From NCBI GenBank assembly GCA_963697455.1, contig CAVOOI010000014.1:169757-233756 (forward strand): DNA of 64,000 bases, read 5' to 3'. Below the pieces are notes generated by a model. That model made no database searches and was not told where the DNA came from. It worked only from the letters and a program-made list of their open reading frames with translations. Positions 44,132 through 54,200 of this stretch are shown here, piece by piece. Source of the DNA: JAFEDN01 sp963697455. GTDB lineage: Bacteria > Pseudomonadota > Gammaproteobacteria > Coxiellales > Coxiellaceae. Each line of letters starts with the position of its first letter. Positions within the stretch are counted from its first letter, which is position 1. A program made the translations under genes and the position numbers.

Positions 44132-45748
44132 ATGTTGTCGACCAAAGTTATTAAAAATGTAGCGCAGGCCGCACATTATTTTCTCGGCTCGGATAATTAT
44201 TACACCGAAGGTAACCCGCTGGCGCAGGAACACAGCCAATGGTGGGGCAAAGGGGCGAAGGCGCTGGGTTTATCCGGTGGTGTGGATCCCCAACCATTTA
44301 CGGCTTTATTACAAGGCCATTTGCCTGGCGGCCAGCAGTTGGGGAAAAAAGTCGATGGCGAGATCGTCCACCGCCCCGGTGTGGATCTGACGTTCAGTGT
44401 GCCCAAGTCGGTATCGATTCTGGGGTTATTAGGCGAGGATGAACGGGTATTAAAAGCCGTGGAGACAGCGACGGATAAGGTCTTGTCACTCATTGAACGG
44501 GAACAAGCTAAAACCCGCGTCAGGGCCAACGGCGTGTTGATGGCGGAACGTACCGGCCAACTGGTGGTGGCGCGTTTTTTACATGATCTGTCGCGTGAAG
44601 GCGATCCGCAACTGCACACCCACTGTGTGGTGATGAATATGACGTTGCGCAAAGACGGGCAGTGGCGCTCATTGGCTTCTCGATTGGGTCACTATGCCCA
44701 GGACACTCCCGATGCGCCGGAAGGTTTTCTGGAAGGCGTACGTCATTATCAAAAATATTATGGCGCGGTATTTCGCGCGGAATTAGCGTATGAAATGAAA
44801 CAACTGGGCTATACCGTGGAAAAAACCGGCGCTTACGGTTTTTTTGAAATCGCCGGTATTTCCCGTGAGAGCATTGCGGTCTACTCTCAGCGCCGCCGGG
44901 ATATCGAAGCGTACCTGGAATCCCACGGTCTGTCCGGCGCTAAAGCCGCGGAAATGGCGACCCTCAACACCCGGCGGGCAAAACAGGCGATTCAGCGCGA
45001 GGAATTAAAAACGCGCTGGGAAACCAAGGCGGCTTTACGGGGGTTATTGTCTTTTGAAGAAGCCCGGTATACCGTTGCGCAAGCCCGACAACAATCTGTG
45101 ATGTCATCTGAACCCGCTCAGCCGATACCGCCCGAAATGAGTGAACGGGCCACACTCATGATGCGTGAGGCGATTGCACATCTGTCTGAAACCCAAGTAG
45201 CGTTGAAAGAAACCGAATTGATGACCCGCGCTATTTATTACGGTGTTGGCGATGTGCCCGTATCGTCGATCATTCCAGCGCTGCAGGCACTTCAACAAAA
45301 AGGTGAGCTAATTCCGCTCGCGACAAACGACAAAGGCGAGCAGCATTTTACTACGCCTGCGTTGCTGGGCTATGAAAAAGCGTTGCTGGAAGCGATCAAT
45401 CAATCACACTCCAGTGGTCAGCCGATCATCGAAAACTCATTATTGAGCGCTTTTTTACAACAACATGGTGACTTAACTCATGAACAACAGCAAGCAATTC
45501 GCACGCTGTTTTCCAGCGATAAAATGCTGACGGCGTTAACCGGCCCCACCGGTTCCGGTAAGACCCACCTCATTGAACCCATGATGACGCTGGCAAAAAT
45601 CGGCGGTTATCAACCCATTCTGTTGACGCCTAAGCAAGCGGAAACGGTCGAACTGCAAAAACAAATTCAAAAAACGCCGGTTAACTTACGCGAATGGTTG
45701 CAACGATTATTTGACAATCAACAATTCGACACCGTTTTAGTTATCTGA
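44132..45748 (+). CDS. traI: MobF relaxase-helicase TraI, 5' part
   Basis: 538 aa to a premature stop. The N-terminal MobF relaxase has Tyr16 and Tyr23-Tyr24 (HYFLGSDNYYTEG) spaced as in F TraI, the VDLTFSVPKSVSIL motif and the metal-binding DPQLHTHCVVMN. A first helicase-like domain starts near 450 with Walker A TGPTGSGKTHL. The frame breaks at the TTTT run 45735-45738 (reading DTV then LVI stop) and resumes one base back. Relaxase nicks oriT and stays covalently attached to the transferred strand. GGAGG precedes the start. Confidence 0.9.
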   Translation: MLSTKVIKNVAQAAHYFLGSDNYYTEGNPLAQEHSQWWGKGAKALGLSGGVDPQPFTALLQGHLPGGQQLGKKVDGEIVHRPGVDLTFSVPKSVSILGLLGEDERVLKAVETATDKVLSLIEREQAKTRVRANGVLMAERTGQLVVARFLHDLSREGDPQLHTHCVVMNMTLRKDGQWRSLASRLGHYAQDTPDAPEGFLEGVRHYQKYYGAVFRAELAYEMKQLGYTVEKTGAYGFFEIAGISRESIAVYSQRRRDIEAYLESHGLSGAKAAEMATLNTRRAKQAIQREELKTRWETKAALRGLLSFEEARYTVAQARQQSVMSSEPAQPIPPEMSERATLMMREAIAHLSETQVALKETELMTRAIYYGVGDVPVSSIIPALQALQQKGELIPLATNDKGEQHFTTPALLGYEKALLEAINQSHSSGQPIIENSLLSAFLQQHGDLTHEQQQAIRTLFSSDKMLTALTGPTGSGKTHLIEPMMTLAKIGGYQPILLTPKQAETVELQKQIQKTPVNLREWLQRLFDNQQFDTVLVI

Positions 45749-48700
45749 AAAAAAATCAGGAGACACCCTCGGTTTTGGAAACCTGGGTGCAAAAACACCT
45801 GCATTCACCCAAAAAGCCGATAGTTTTTGTGGATAATGCGACTCAATTATCTTCTCAACAATTGTGTGAACTAAAAACTCAGGTGCAATACAGTAATGGA
45901 TATTTAGTGTTAATCGGCGATCCACAAGCAACATTAACCTGGCGGGCCGGCACACCCTTGACTCAATTACTCGCGCACGGTTTAACCGCTACTCAATTGA
46001 CTGGTGATCAGCGTCAACAGGCGGCTCCATTAAAAGCGGCGATCGCTCATTCTTTGCAAAAAAATATTGTTGCCGCGTTCGAACAGATCGGTCAACGTCT
46101 GATTTCTATCGAAGATCGAGAACAACGCCATACGGTGATGGCGGCTCAAGTGGCTGAGTTAACTTCGAAAGAACGAGCGCACACCGTGGTGTTAGCGCCG
46201 ATGCAGGCCGCCGCATACGAATTGAATGTAGCGATTCGCGAAGCGCTTAAAATCAGCGGAGATATGGATAAAACCGAATTGTCACTGACCGTGTTATTGC
46301 CGCATTACCTGCGATTAGCCGAACAACACACGGCGCGTCATTATACGTCTGGTCAATGGATCCGGTTTCATCAGGACTACCGCTCATTGCGTGTGCATCG
46401 CGGCGATTATTGTCGCATTCAGGGTATTGATCAGAAAAATAATGAATTGTTGCTGGAGAATAAAAAAGGCCAGATTCGACGCTGGAATCCCGGAAAATCT
46501 CCCGAAGGCGCGATTGAAGTGTTTGACGAAAAAATCCGGGTGATTGCCGCGGGTGATACGTTGCTGTGTCATCGCTCGAACAAACAACGTGGATTGGTGA
46601 AAGGCGATCGCGTGTTTGTCATCGCGATCACTGAAAAACAGATCAGGTTGCGTCATGAATCCGGCAAAGTCTTATCGCCCTGGAAATTATCCGAGATGTC
46701 GTCGCGTCATTGGGATTATGGAGTAGCATTGACACCCTTGCAGGCATCGCATCGCCATCCGGAGATGGTTATCGCTTATCAAAACAGCCACGTCCGCCAA
46801 AGTCACCAACGTGCTTTTTATCAGGTCCTGGCGCAGGCCAGCACTCAGGCGTGGATCTATACGGAAAACAGCGCGCAATTGCTCAAAACCTTGCAAAAAC
46901 ACACGGGGGATAAATTAACGGCGATGGAGTCAGTATTACAACACGTCGGCGCACCTGCGAATGGTTCGAGTAGTGACATGGCCGCCGCCGATTATTTGCG
47001 GTTACTGGAAGTGGCCGTGGAAAAAGCGCTGCGGATGCTGTCGCCCCAGTCGGATAATCCCCAGTTTGACGCGACCGACCTCGCAGCGAAAGAAGCTGTG
47101 CGCTATGCGCTGGCTTATCTCAGCGAAAAAGAAGCTGCTTTTGAACACAAAGAGGTGGTCACGGTAGCGTTGACGCATGTGCTGGGTGAAGTTAATTTGC
47201 AAGCATTACAACAAGCGGTGATGGCCGCTGAAAAACGCGGAGAACTAATTCGCGGCGTGGTTTCCGTCAACGGCACCCACTGGACGACGCGCGAAGCCCT
47301 GACACTGGAAAGAGACATTGTCGCTTTAGCGCAGCAGGATCGCGGCACGTTGCCAGCTCGAATCAGCGCAGAAACCGTCAATAATTATTTAGAAAAAAAT
47401 CCGACCAGTGATGAACATGCGCGCGTCTTACGGGAACTGTCGGCGAAAACCGATCGCATTGTGTTATTGCAGGGCTTTGCCGGTACGGGTAAAACCACGT
47501 TGCTGCAACACGTCGAACAATTGCAGCAGATCCACGGCGTACTGCAGCAGAATCAACACGCCTTACTCTGTTTAGCGCCCACCCACGCGGCGGTCAAAGA
47601 AATTCGCGCGCGCGGATTGGCGGGGGTCACGCTGGATCGTTTTTTGTTGAATTATGCGGCAGGCAAAATTACCCCGGAAACCTGTCGAGGTCGTTGTCTG
47701 ATTGTCGACGAATCCTCGATGATATCCAATCACCGGCTGCACGATTTTTTAAAAGCGGTCATTCACCTGGAGTCCTGGGCGATGCTGGTAGGTGATAGCC
47801 ACCAATATGCCTCTCCCGATGCTGGTAAACCGTTTGCTGTTCTACAGCAGACGGGATTAACGCCCCTGCGTTTGACCCACATTACCCGGCAAAAGGAGGA
47901 CACGCTGAAGGTGGCCGTGCAGGCGCTGTATCAAAAGGATTTTCCCCGTGTCTTTCAGTTATTGGAAAAATGCATTGTCGAAGTGGGGGGTTATCGAGAT
48001 GAAGAAGGAAAGCACCGGGATAATCGCGTAGAACGTCTGGAGCGGATCGCCGCCGATTATCTCGATCGGGATGTCATGCGCCGTGCGCAAACACAAATTA
48101 TCACTTTTGGTAATGTTGATCGAGTTTTGCAAAACGATTTAATCCGCGAAGGTCTATCGATGCGAGGGGAACTGACGGGCGACGCCGTCCTGACCGATAT
48201 TCTGGTGTCGCGGCGGCTGAGTGAAATTGAGCGCAGTCAGGTGAGGCACTATCACCGTGGCGATGTGTTGCGATTCAATCTCGGTCAGGCTGCCGCTGGT
48301 ATTAATAAAGGCGATTACTGGACGGTGACGGACATTTTTGTGGACCAGAATCGCCTGCAACTGGAGTGTTCGGGGCGTGATCCAGTGTTATGGAAGCCGC
48401 ACCCTTGGAAAAGCGGCGCACGCGCCGGGGTGGAAGTTTATCAGAAGGACAGCCGGGAACTCCAGGCGGGCGATCTGATTCGCTGGACCCGCACGGATGA
48501 GGCGTTAGGACTGCTCAGTCCGGAACTGGCGCGGGTGGAATCGGTGGTGGTGGAAAAAACGGCGGATCTGGAATCCAAAAAAAGCGCTCAGGTCATCGTC
48601 CGTTCCCTGCAATTGACCGATCAGGGATTAGCGCCCTGCGGAAAACCCATCGAACTGAGCCTCCATAATCCCCGGATGCAGCACTGGGATCACGCTTATG

Positions 48701-50436
48701 CGATGACGGGTTACAGCGCACAGGGTAAGACGATTTCGGAAGTGATTATCAATGCCGAGAGTTATCGCCCGCAACTGACCAGCCAGCCGTCGCTGCTGGT
48801 GGCGCTGACGCGGGCGGTGGATCAGCTGACTCTCTATACCGATGACAAAGAGGCTTTACTGAGAGCCGTTCAGGGCAATCCCGGCCATAAATCAAGTGCA
48901 TTAGAAATTATGGGAGAAATCCCGAATCCTGCTCAAAAAACCGTACCACGCCCGGAGCCCGCTATGTCGTCCGATCGCCGGGGCTATGACCAGGCTACGA
49001 CGCCTTTTTTTCCCGATGAGCGGACAGATCTGACGAGGGACTCCACCGGAGACGCCGGGCGTTTCACGCCGATCAGTGAAAAAAGTAGGACAGATTTAAA
49101 ACCGGTAAAACCAGCGGAACCCCGGCTGGATGCTCAACGCATCAGCCACTGGCTCACCGACCAGGCGGAGGTGGTGGTGGAACGATTGCTGGGCGAACCG
49201 AAATCAAAGACCGGCGGTCAGTATCGGTATGGCAGCAAACAGGGCAGCCTGATGGTGACGATGAGCGGTGAGAAGCGAGGGCTGTGGTATGATTTTCAAA
49301 CTGATGAAGGGGGGCATTTATTAAACCTGATTGCGTTAAAAAAAGATCTGGATATCCAACGGGATTTTCAGGCTGTACTGCGGGAGGCCTTAACTCTCCT
49401 GGGAGCTTCACCGGCGGACATCAGTGTGCAGGAAACTGCCCTGACGGTTTCTCCGCAAAAGCCAATTAAGCCGCCCACGGCGGCGTTATCCGTACCAACC
49501 GCCGAACAGCAGCGTAGCCTGCGCTATGCCCGGCGACTGGCGCGGGAAAGCCGTCCCGTAGCGGGGACGCTGGCGGAACGCTATCTGCGCGATCATCGCG
49601 GCATTACCCTGGAAAAATTCCCCGGCAGTGTGCGTTTTCATCCGGGCATTTACTCGCGCCAAAACGAAGCCATGCATCCGGCGTTACTCGTAGTGGCCAA
49701 AGACAGTGCCCATCAGGTGCAGGCCGTGCAGGCGATTTTTCTGGATAAAGAAACCGCCCAAAAAGCGGATGTACCTGTCAAAAAACAGACTTGGGGTCAA
49801 CCATCCAAAGGTTCGGTGGCGCTGGAATCCGTAAAATCCGGGAGACCATCGCCCGGCGTCACTTATCTGGCCGAAGGCCCTGAAACCGCTCTCAGCATTT
49901 ATACCGCGCTCAATGGCGCGGATGTGCGCATCACCCTCGGTAAATCCAACTTTAAAAATATTGATCCCGCCAAAACGAGTCCGCATATTGTGCTGTGTCT
50001 GGATAACGATGGGCAGAATCCGCAGAGCGACCGGCTCATCCATTTTGCCGCCAGCCAACTCCAGGCGCAGGGCAAAACGGTCTGGATTGCCCAACCAAAA
50101 ATCGAAGGTCAGGATTATAATGACGTCCTGAAACAACAAGGCCAGACTGCCGTGAAAGCCGAATTACAGCAGGCGATCCCGTATGCCGATTATCGAGACC
50201 AGTCCGTGTCGGGCAAGACCCTGCAGGCGGCTATGACTAGACAGTGGTCGGTAGCGCCTGTTCAGGAACCTTGGGAAAGCATCGTGAAAGAGGGTGGTCT
50301 TCCTGATATCCATGCCCTGATGAATTCAGACCAGCCCATGACGGCGATTACTCGAGATGAAAAGACCACCTATTCCCCTCCCGTCACTCAAAAAACACCC
50401 GTGAAGCCCGAGAAGGAACCTGAGCTGGATATGTGA
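45736..50436 (+). CDS. traI: TraI 3' part: RecD-like helicase plus Toprim/primase-like C-terminal region
   Basis: Continues the first helicase domain (SYLKKNQETPSVLETWVQ, IVFVDNATQLSSQQL). The active helicase follows, with Walker A LLQGFAGTGKTTLL near 47470, LIVDESSMISNHRLHDF and a final SAQGKTISEVIINAESYRP. After a Pro-rich linker comes a primase-like region (about 49100-50200): LWYDFQTDEGGHLLNLI, YLRDHRGITLEKFPGS, LAEGPETALSIYTAL and CLDNDGQNPQSDRLI, the Toprim Glu and Asp-x-Asp positions. The fused protein would be about 2100 aa. F TraI has no Toprim domain; this extension could prime the complementary strand in the recipient (inference). Confidence 0.87.
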   Translation, partial: FSYLKKNQETPSVLETWVQKHLHSPKKPIVFVDNATQLSSQQLCELKTQVQYSNGYLVLIGDPQATLTWRAGTPLTQLLAHGLTATQLTGDQRQQAAPLKAAIAHSLQKNIVAAFEQIGQRLISIEDREQRHTVMAAQVAELTSKERAHTVVLAPMQAAAYELNVAIREALKISGDMDKTELSLTVLLPHYLRLAEQHTARHYTSGQWIRFHQDYRSLRVHRGDYCRIQGIDQKNNELLLENKKGQIRRWNPGKSPEGAIEVFDEKIRVIAAGDTLLCHRSNKQRGLVKGDRVFVIAITEKQIRLRHESGKVLSPWKLSEMSSRHWDYGVALTPLQASHRHPEMVIAYQNSHVRQSHQRAFYQVLAQASTQAWIYTENSAQLLKTLQKHTGDKLTAMESVLQHVGAPANGSSSDMAAADYLRLLEVAVEKALRMLSPQSDNPQFDATDLAAKEAVRYALAYLSEKEAAFEHKEVVTVALTHVLGEVNLQALQQAVMAAEKRGELIRGVVSVNGTHWTTREALTLERDIVALAQQDRGTLPARISAETVNNYLEKNPTSDEHARVLRELSAKTDRIVLLQGFAGTGKTTLLQHVEQLQQIHGVLQQNQHALLCLAPTHAAVKEIRARGLAGVTLDRFLLNYAAGKITPETCRGRCLIVDESSMISNHRLHDFLKAVIHLESWAMLVGDSHQYASPDAGKPFAVLQQTGLTPLRLTHITRQKEDTLKVAVQALYQKDFPRVFQLLEKCIVEVGGYRDEEGKHRDNRVERLERIAADYLDRDVMRRAQTQIITFGNVDRVLQNDLIREGLSMRGELTGDAVLTDILVSRRLSEIERSQVRHYHRGDVLRFNLGQAAAGINKGDYWTVTDIFVDQNRLQLECSGRDPVLWKPHPWKSGARAGVEVYQKDSRELQAGDLIRWTRTDEALGLLSPELARVESVVVEKTADLESKKSAQVIVRSLQLTDQGLAPCGKPIELSLHNPRMQHWDHAYAMTGYSAQGKTISEVIINAESYRPQLTSQPSLLVALTRAVDQLTLYTDDKEALLRAVQGNPGHKSSALEIMGEIPNPAQKTVPRPEPAMSSDRRGYDQATTPFFPDERTDLTRDSTGDAGRFTPISEKSRTDLKPVKPAEPRLDAQRISHWLTDQAEVVVERLLGEPKSKTGGQYRYGSKQGSLMVTMSGEKRGLWYDFQTDEGGHLLNLIALKKDLDIQRDFQAVLREALTLLGASPADISVQETALTVSPQKPIKPPTAALSVPTAEQQRSLRYARRLARESRPVAGTLAERYLRDHRGITLEKFPGSVRFHPGIYSRQNEAMHPALLVVAKDSAHQVQAVQAIFLDKETAQKADVPVKKQTWGQPSKGSVALESVKSGRPSPGVTYLAEGPETALSIYTALNGADVRITLGKSNFKNIDPAKTSPHIVLCLDNDGQNPQSDRLIHFAASQLQAQGKTVWIAQPKIEGQDYNDVLKQQGQTAVKAELQQAIPYADYRDQSVSGKTLQAAMTRQWSVAPVQEPWESIVKEGGLPDIHALMNSDQPMTAITRDEKTTYSPPVTQKTPVKPEKEPELDM

Positions 50437-51008
50437 TCATAGTCGACAGCCTTGACCACAACACAGGCATCTGCCCTGAAGGTAAACCTACTGAGCAAAG
50501 CGCCTGTGCATGGCTGTGACGACCTCATAAAATCTTTACCATTTTTTTTACTTCCATTATGTTTCAAGTGGGGTATTGCCGTTATGCCGGGCAACAGCAA
50601 AACCTGCTGCCCAACACTGAATATTTGCTTAAAAAAGCAAAATACTCAAAGGCGTGGCCGCTTGAAACGGGATATGGAAGCTTTAAAAAAGCAAAAGATA
50701 ATTTGAGCTGTTATCAGCCATGTTAACTTATCCCTGAGTTAAATGTGGTTGGCGCCATCATCGAATGTTGACGCATTCCTGATGGCGTGTCTATTGTGAC
50801 TGAATTTTTTGAGAAAGCAATAGTGTGTGCGTGCAGATTCATGCCCACTGTGATACTCTCCCGATTACTGTATTTACCCTTGGATCTGTGCTGAATTTCT
50901 TGTCCCATGAATTTGAAGCCGGCTATATCGGATTGATAAAACACCATGGGATATTTTATGTTACGGAATTTCAGCGTAACTCGCACGAGTGAACAATCCC
51001 GATCTGCT
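50437..51008. other. Region after traI, mostly non-coding
   Basis: About 570 bp. A 55-codon frame 50559-50726 (MFQVGYCRYAGQQQNLLPN) may be a gene remnant. No terminator with a clear T-run was found after traI. The rest (50727-51008) shows nothing recognisable; an open frame on the minus strand here mainly mirrors the upstream repeat. Confidence 0.35.
50559..50726 (+). CDS. Doubtful small ORF or gene remnant
   Basis: 55 aa, with Gln-Gln, LLPNTEYLLKKAKYSKAW and GYGSFKKAKDNL giving normal protein composition. No ribosome site is obvious. It may be the 3' remnant of a larger gene once following traI. Confidence 0.25.
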   Translation: MFQVGYCRYAGQQQNLLPNTEYLLKKAKYSKAWPLETGYGSFKKAKDNLSCYQPC

Positions 51009-51200
51009 TCAAAACGGTCTATTGAGGAACCGGCGGCAAAACGGTTGAATTGGGGTTGCTGCGTGTTGTTATAGGGTAGAATGCAAGTCATTGGAATTAA
51101 TTTTAGGGAATGGTATTAGTCAGAGACCAAATAAAGTGAACATCACCCATTTGTTTTCTGCCAAAACCACCCATTATTTTATGGAGAAAACTATGCCGAA
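51009..51200 (+). repeat. Shared upstream region of FG-GAP genes, copy 1
   Basis: About 190 bp nearly identical to 61565-61760, ending at the start codons of the two FG-GAP genes. A possible weak promoter (TTGCTG, 15 bp, TAGAAT near 51055-51082) lies inside. Conservation of non-coding DNA up to the ribosome site suggests shared regulation or recent duplication. Confidence 0.8.
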
Positions 51201-54200
51201 TACTTCTGATTTACTGCCATTGAATTATTCTTTGACTGTTGTGACACCAAATGATTTAACCCTCGCTCATTCTAGCCAACGGCGGCTATTGTCTACCACA
51301 ACGCCTACACCCACTCTTTTTTCAGCGGTAATTTCGCTGGCTGGTTTAAATGGAGAAAATGGCTTTAAGCTCGATGGTGAGGCATCGAATGATTGGAGTG
51401 GCTCTTCGGTCAGTGCGGTGGGAGATGTTAATGGCGATGGCCATGCGGACCTGCTCATTGGGGCATATAAACATGCAAGTGAGACTGGACGGAGCTATGT
51501 GGTGTTTGGTGGTCATGGAGTAGGAAGCAGTGAGATATTGGCGTTAAGCGGTCTCAATGGAACCAACGGTTTTAAGCTTGATGGTGAATCAGCGAATGAT
51601 TGGAGTGGCTATTCGGTCAGCGCGGTGGGAGATATTAATGGCGATGGGTATGCGGACCTGCTCATTGGGGCATATAAACATGCAAGTGGGACTGGACGGA
51701 GCTATGTGGTGTTTGGTGGTTCTGGAGTAGAAAGCAGTGAGATATTGGCTTTAAGCAGTCTCAATGGAACCAACGGTTTTAAACTCGATGGTGAGTCAGC
51801 GAATGATTGGAGCGGCTATTCGGTCAGCGCGGCGGGGGACATTAACGGTGATGGGTATGCGGATATGCTCATTGGGGCACCGTACGCAGGTAGTTCTACT
51901 GGGCGAAGCTATGTAGTGTTTGGTGGTCCTGGAGTAGGAAGCAGTGGGTTACTGGCGTTAAGCGGTCTCAATGGAATCAACGGCTTTAAGCTCGATGGTG
52001 AGTCAGTGAATGATTGGAGTGGCTATTCGGTCAGCGCGGCGGGAGATATTAATGGCGATGGCCATGCGGATCTGCTAATTGGGGCACCTCATCACGCAGG
52101 TTATAGGGGGCGAAGTTATGTAGTGTTTGGTGGTCCTGGGGTAGGGAGTAGTGGGTTACTGGCATTAAGCGGTCTCAATGGAACCAACGGTTTAAAGCTC
52201 GATAATAGTGAGTCTGATTTATCGGATTACAGTGGTTATTCGGTCAGCATGGCGGGAGATATCAATGGCGATGGTTATGCGGATCTGCTCATTGGGGCAT
52301 ATAACTCTGGGACGAGCTACGTGGTGTTTGGTGGCCATAGAGTAGGAAACGGGTTATTGGCGTTAAGCAATCTCAATGGAACCAACGGTTTTAAGCTCGA
52401 TGGTGAGGCAACGGACGATCACAGTGGCTCTTCGGTCAGCGCGGCGGGAGATATCAACGGCGATGGCTACGCGGATCTGCTCATTGGGGCATTGGGACAC
52501 GCAATTGGGGCAGGGCGGAGCTATGTGGTGTTTGGTGGTCCTGCGGTAGGAAGCAGCGGATTATTGGCGTTAAGCAGTCTCAATGGAACCAACGGTTTTA
52601 AGCTCGATGGTGAGTCATCGAATGATTGGAATGATTGGAGTGGCTATTCGGTCAGCGCGGCAGGGGATATCAATGGCGATGGCCATGCGGATCTGCTCAT
52701 TGGGGCACCTCATCACGCGAGTTGGACTGGACGAAGTTATGTGGTGTTTGGTGATAATACTTCGCCTCAAATCTGGGCGAATCACTTAACAATTCACTCA
52801 GGAGAAACCCTGCTACTAACAGCCAACAACTTGAATGCAACGGGTACTGTTACCGTCACTTTTACTATTTATAATGCTCAACGTGGCCATTTTCAATTGT
52901 TGTCTAGTCCTGGTCAAGTCATTACAGAATTTACCCAATCCCAGGTACTGAATGGACAAATACAATTTGTCCATGATGGTAATCAATCAACTCCAGGTTA
53001 TACGGTTCAAGCAACCAACCGGATAGCGATCTCTACTCTCCAAGCAGCTAATATTACTTTCTACCGCAGGCCAACTATCTTAATTAACCAGTTATCCGTT
53101 AACCAAGCTCAAAAGCTCTCCATGACATCTAATTTCCTGAGTGTGGTAGACGATTACCCTGCTAGCGAGGTAAATTTTACCATCAGCAACCTGCAACATG
53201 GGCAATTTCAATTAGCCCCGCTGAATGTCTCAGTCCAGCAATTTAGCGAACAACAACTATTAAGTAATCAAGTGTCCTTTATTCACGACGGCAGCAGGAG
53301 CGCTCCCACTTATCAAGTGAGTGTCAGTGATCCTTACTTCACTGTGCCACCAGCCTCAGCTAGCATTACTTTTTATCGCCAGCCGACATTACTATCAAAC
53401 CAGTTAATAGTTAATCAAGGTCAAAAGCTGTTGATGATCTCAGCTTTTTTAAATGTGACAGAAGATTACTCCTCATCTCAAGTCAATTTTACCATCAGCG
53501 GATTGCAGCATGGTCAATTTCAATTAGCTCCTACGTATACGTCAATCACCCAATTTGGTGAGCAGCAATTATTAAATAAACAAGTGTATTTTGTTCATGA
53601 TGGTAGCCCGAGCATTCCCAGTTACCAGGTTGAATTGAATGATCCTTACTTTACGTTATCACCTTTTCCCGCTACGGTGACTTTTTACCGTCGACCTACG
53701 ATAGTCACTAATCAGCTGTCAGTGAACCAGGGACAAAAAGTGTTATTCACGTCTGCTTCACTCAATGTGACAGAGGATTATCTTCCCAGCCAAGTGACTT
53801 TTACCGTGACTGGTTTGCAACATGGTCAATTTCAATTAGCCCCCTTGAACACCTCCATCACTCAATTTACAGGACAGCAATTGTTAAACCAGCAGGTGCT
53901 TTTTGTCCAAGATGGCAGCTCTAGCGCTCCCAATTATCAAGTCAGCGTCCGTGATCCTTACTTCAATTTGCCGTCGATTTCTACCAACGTCACTTTTTAT
54001 CGCAAACCGGCAGTTCTCAATAACCGCGTGTCGATTAATCAAGGACAGATGCTGTTGATGACTTCGAATTTTTTAAGCATCACCGATGATTATCTCAGCA
54101 ATCAGGTGAATTTAACAATCAGCAACTTGCAACATGGGCAATTCCAACTCGCACCACTGAATCTTTCGGTCACGCAGTTCAGCGCACAACAATTGTTGAA

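Noticed and set aside
44200..44652. 150-codon minus-strand frame opposite traI
   Set aside because: Antisense shadow of the relaxase domain; typical of codon-biased coding DNA.
45730..45760. Programmed frameshift in traI
   Set aside because: The break is at CGTTTTA, not a tandem slippery heptamer in the reading frame; mutation or sequencing error is more likely.
50723..51091. 122-codon minus-strand frame sharing MTCILPYNNTQQ with one at 61318-61647
   Set aside because: The shared start is only the reverse strand of the duplicated upstream region of the FG-GAP genes; the frames diverge immediately after it.
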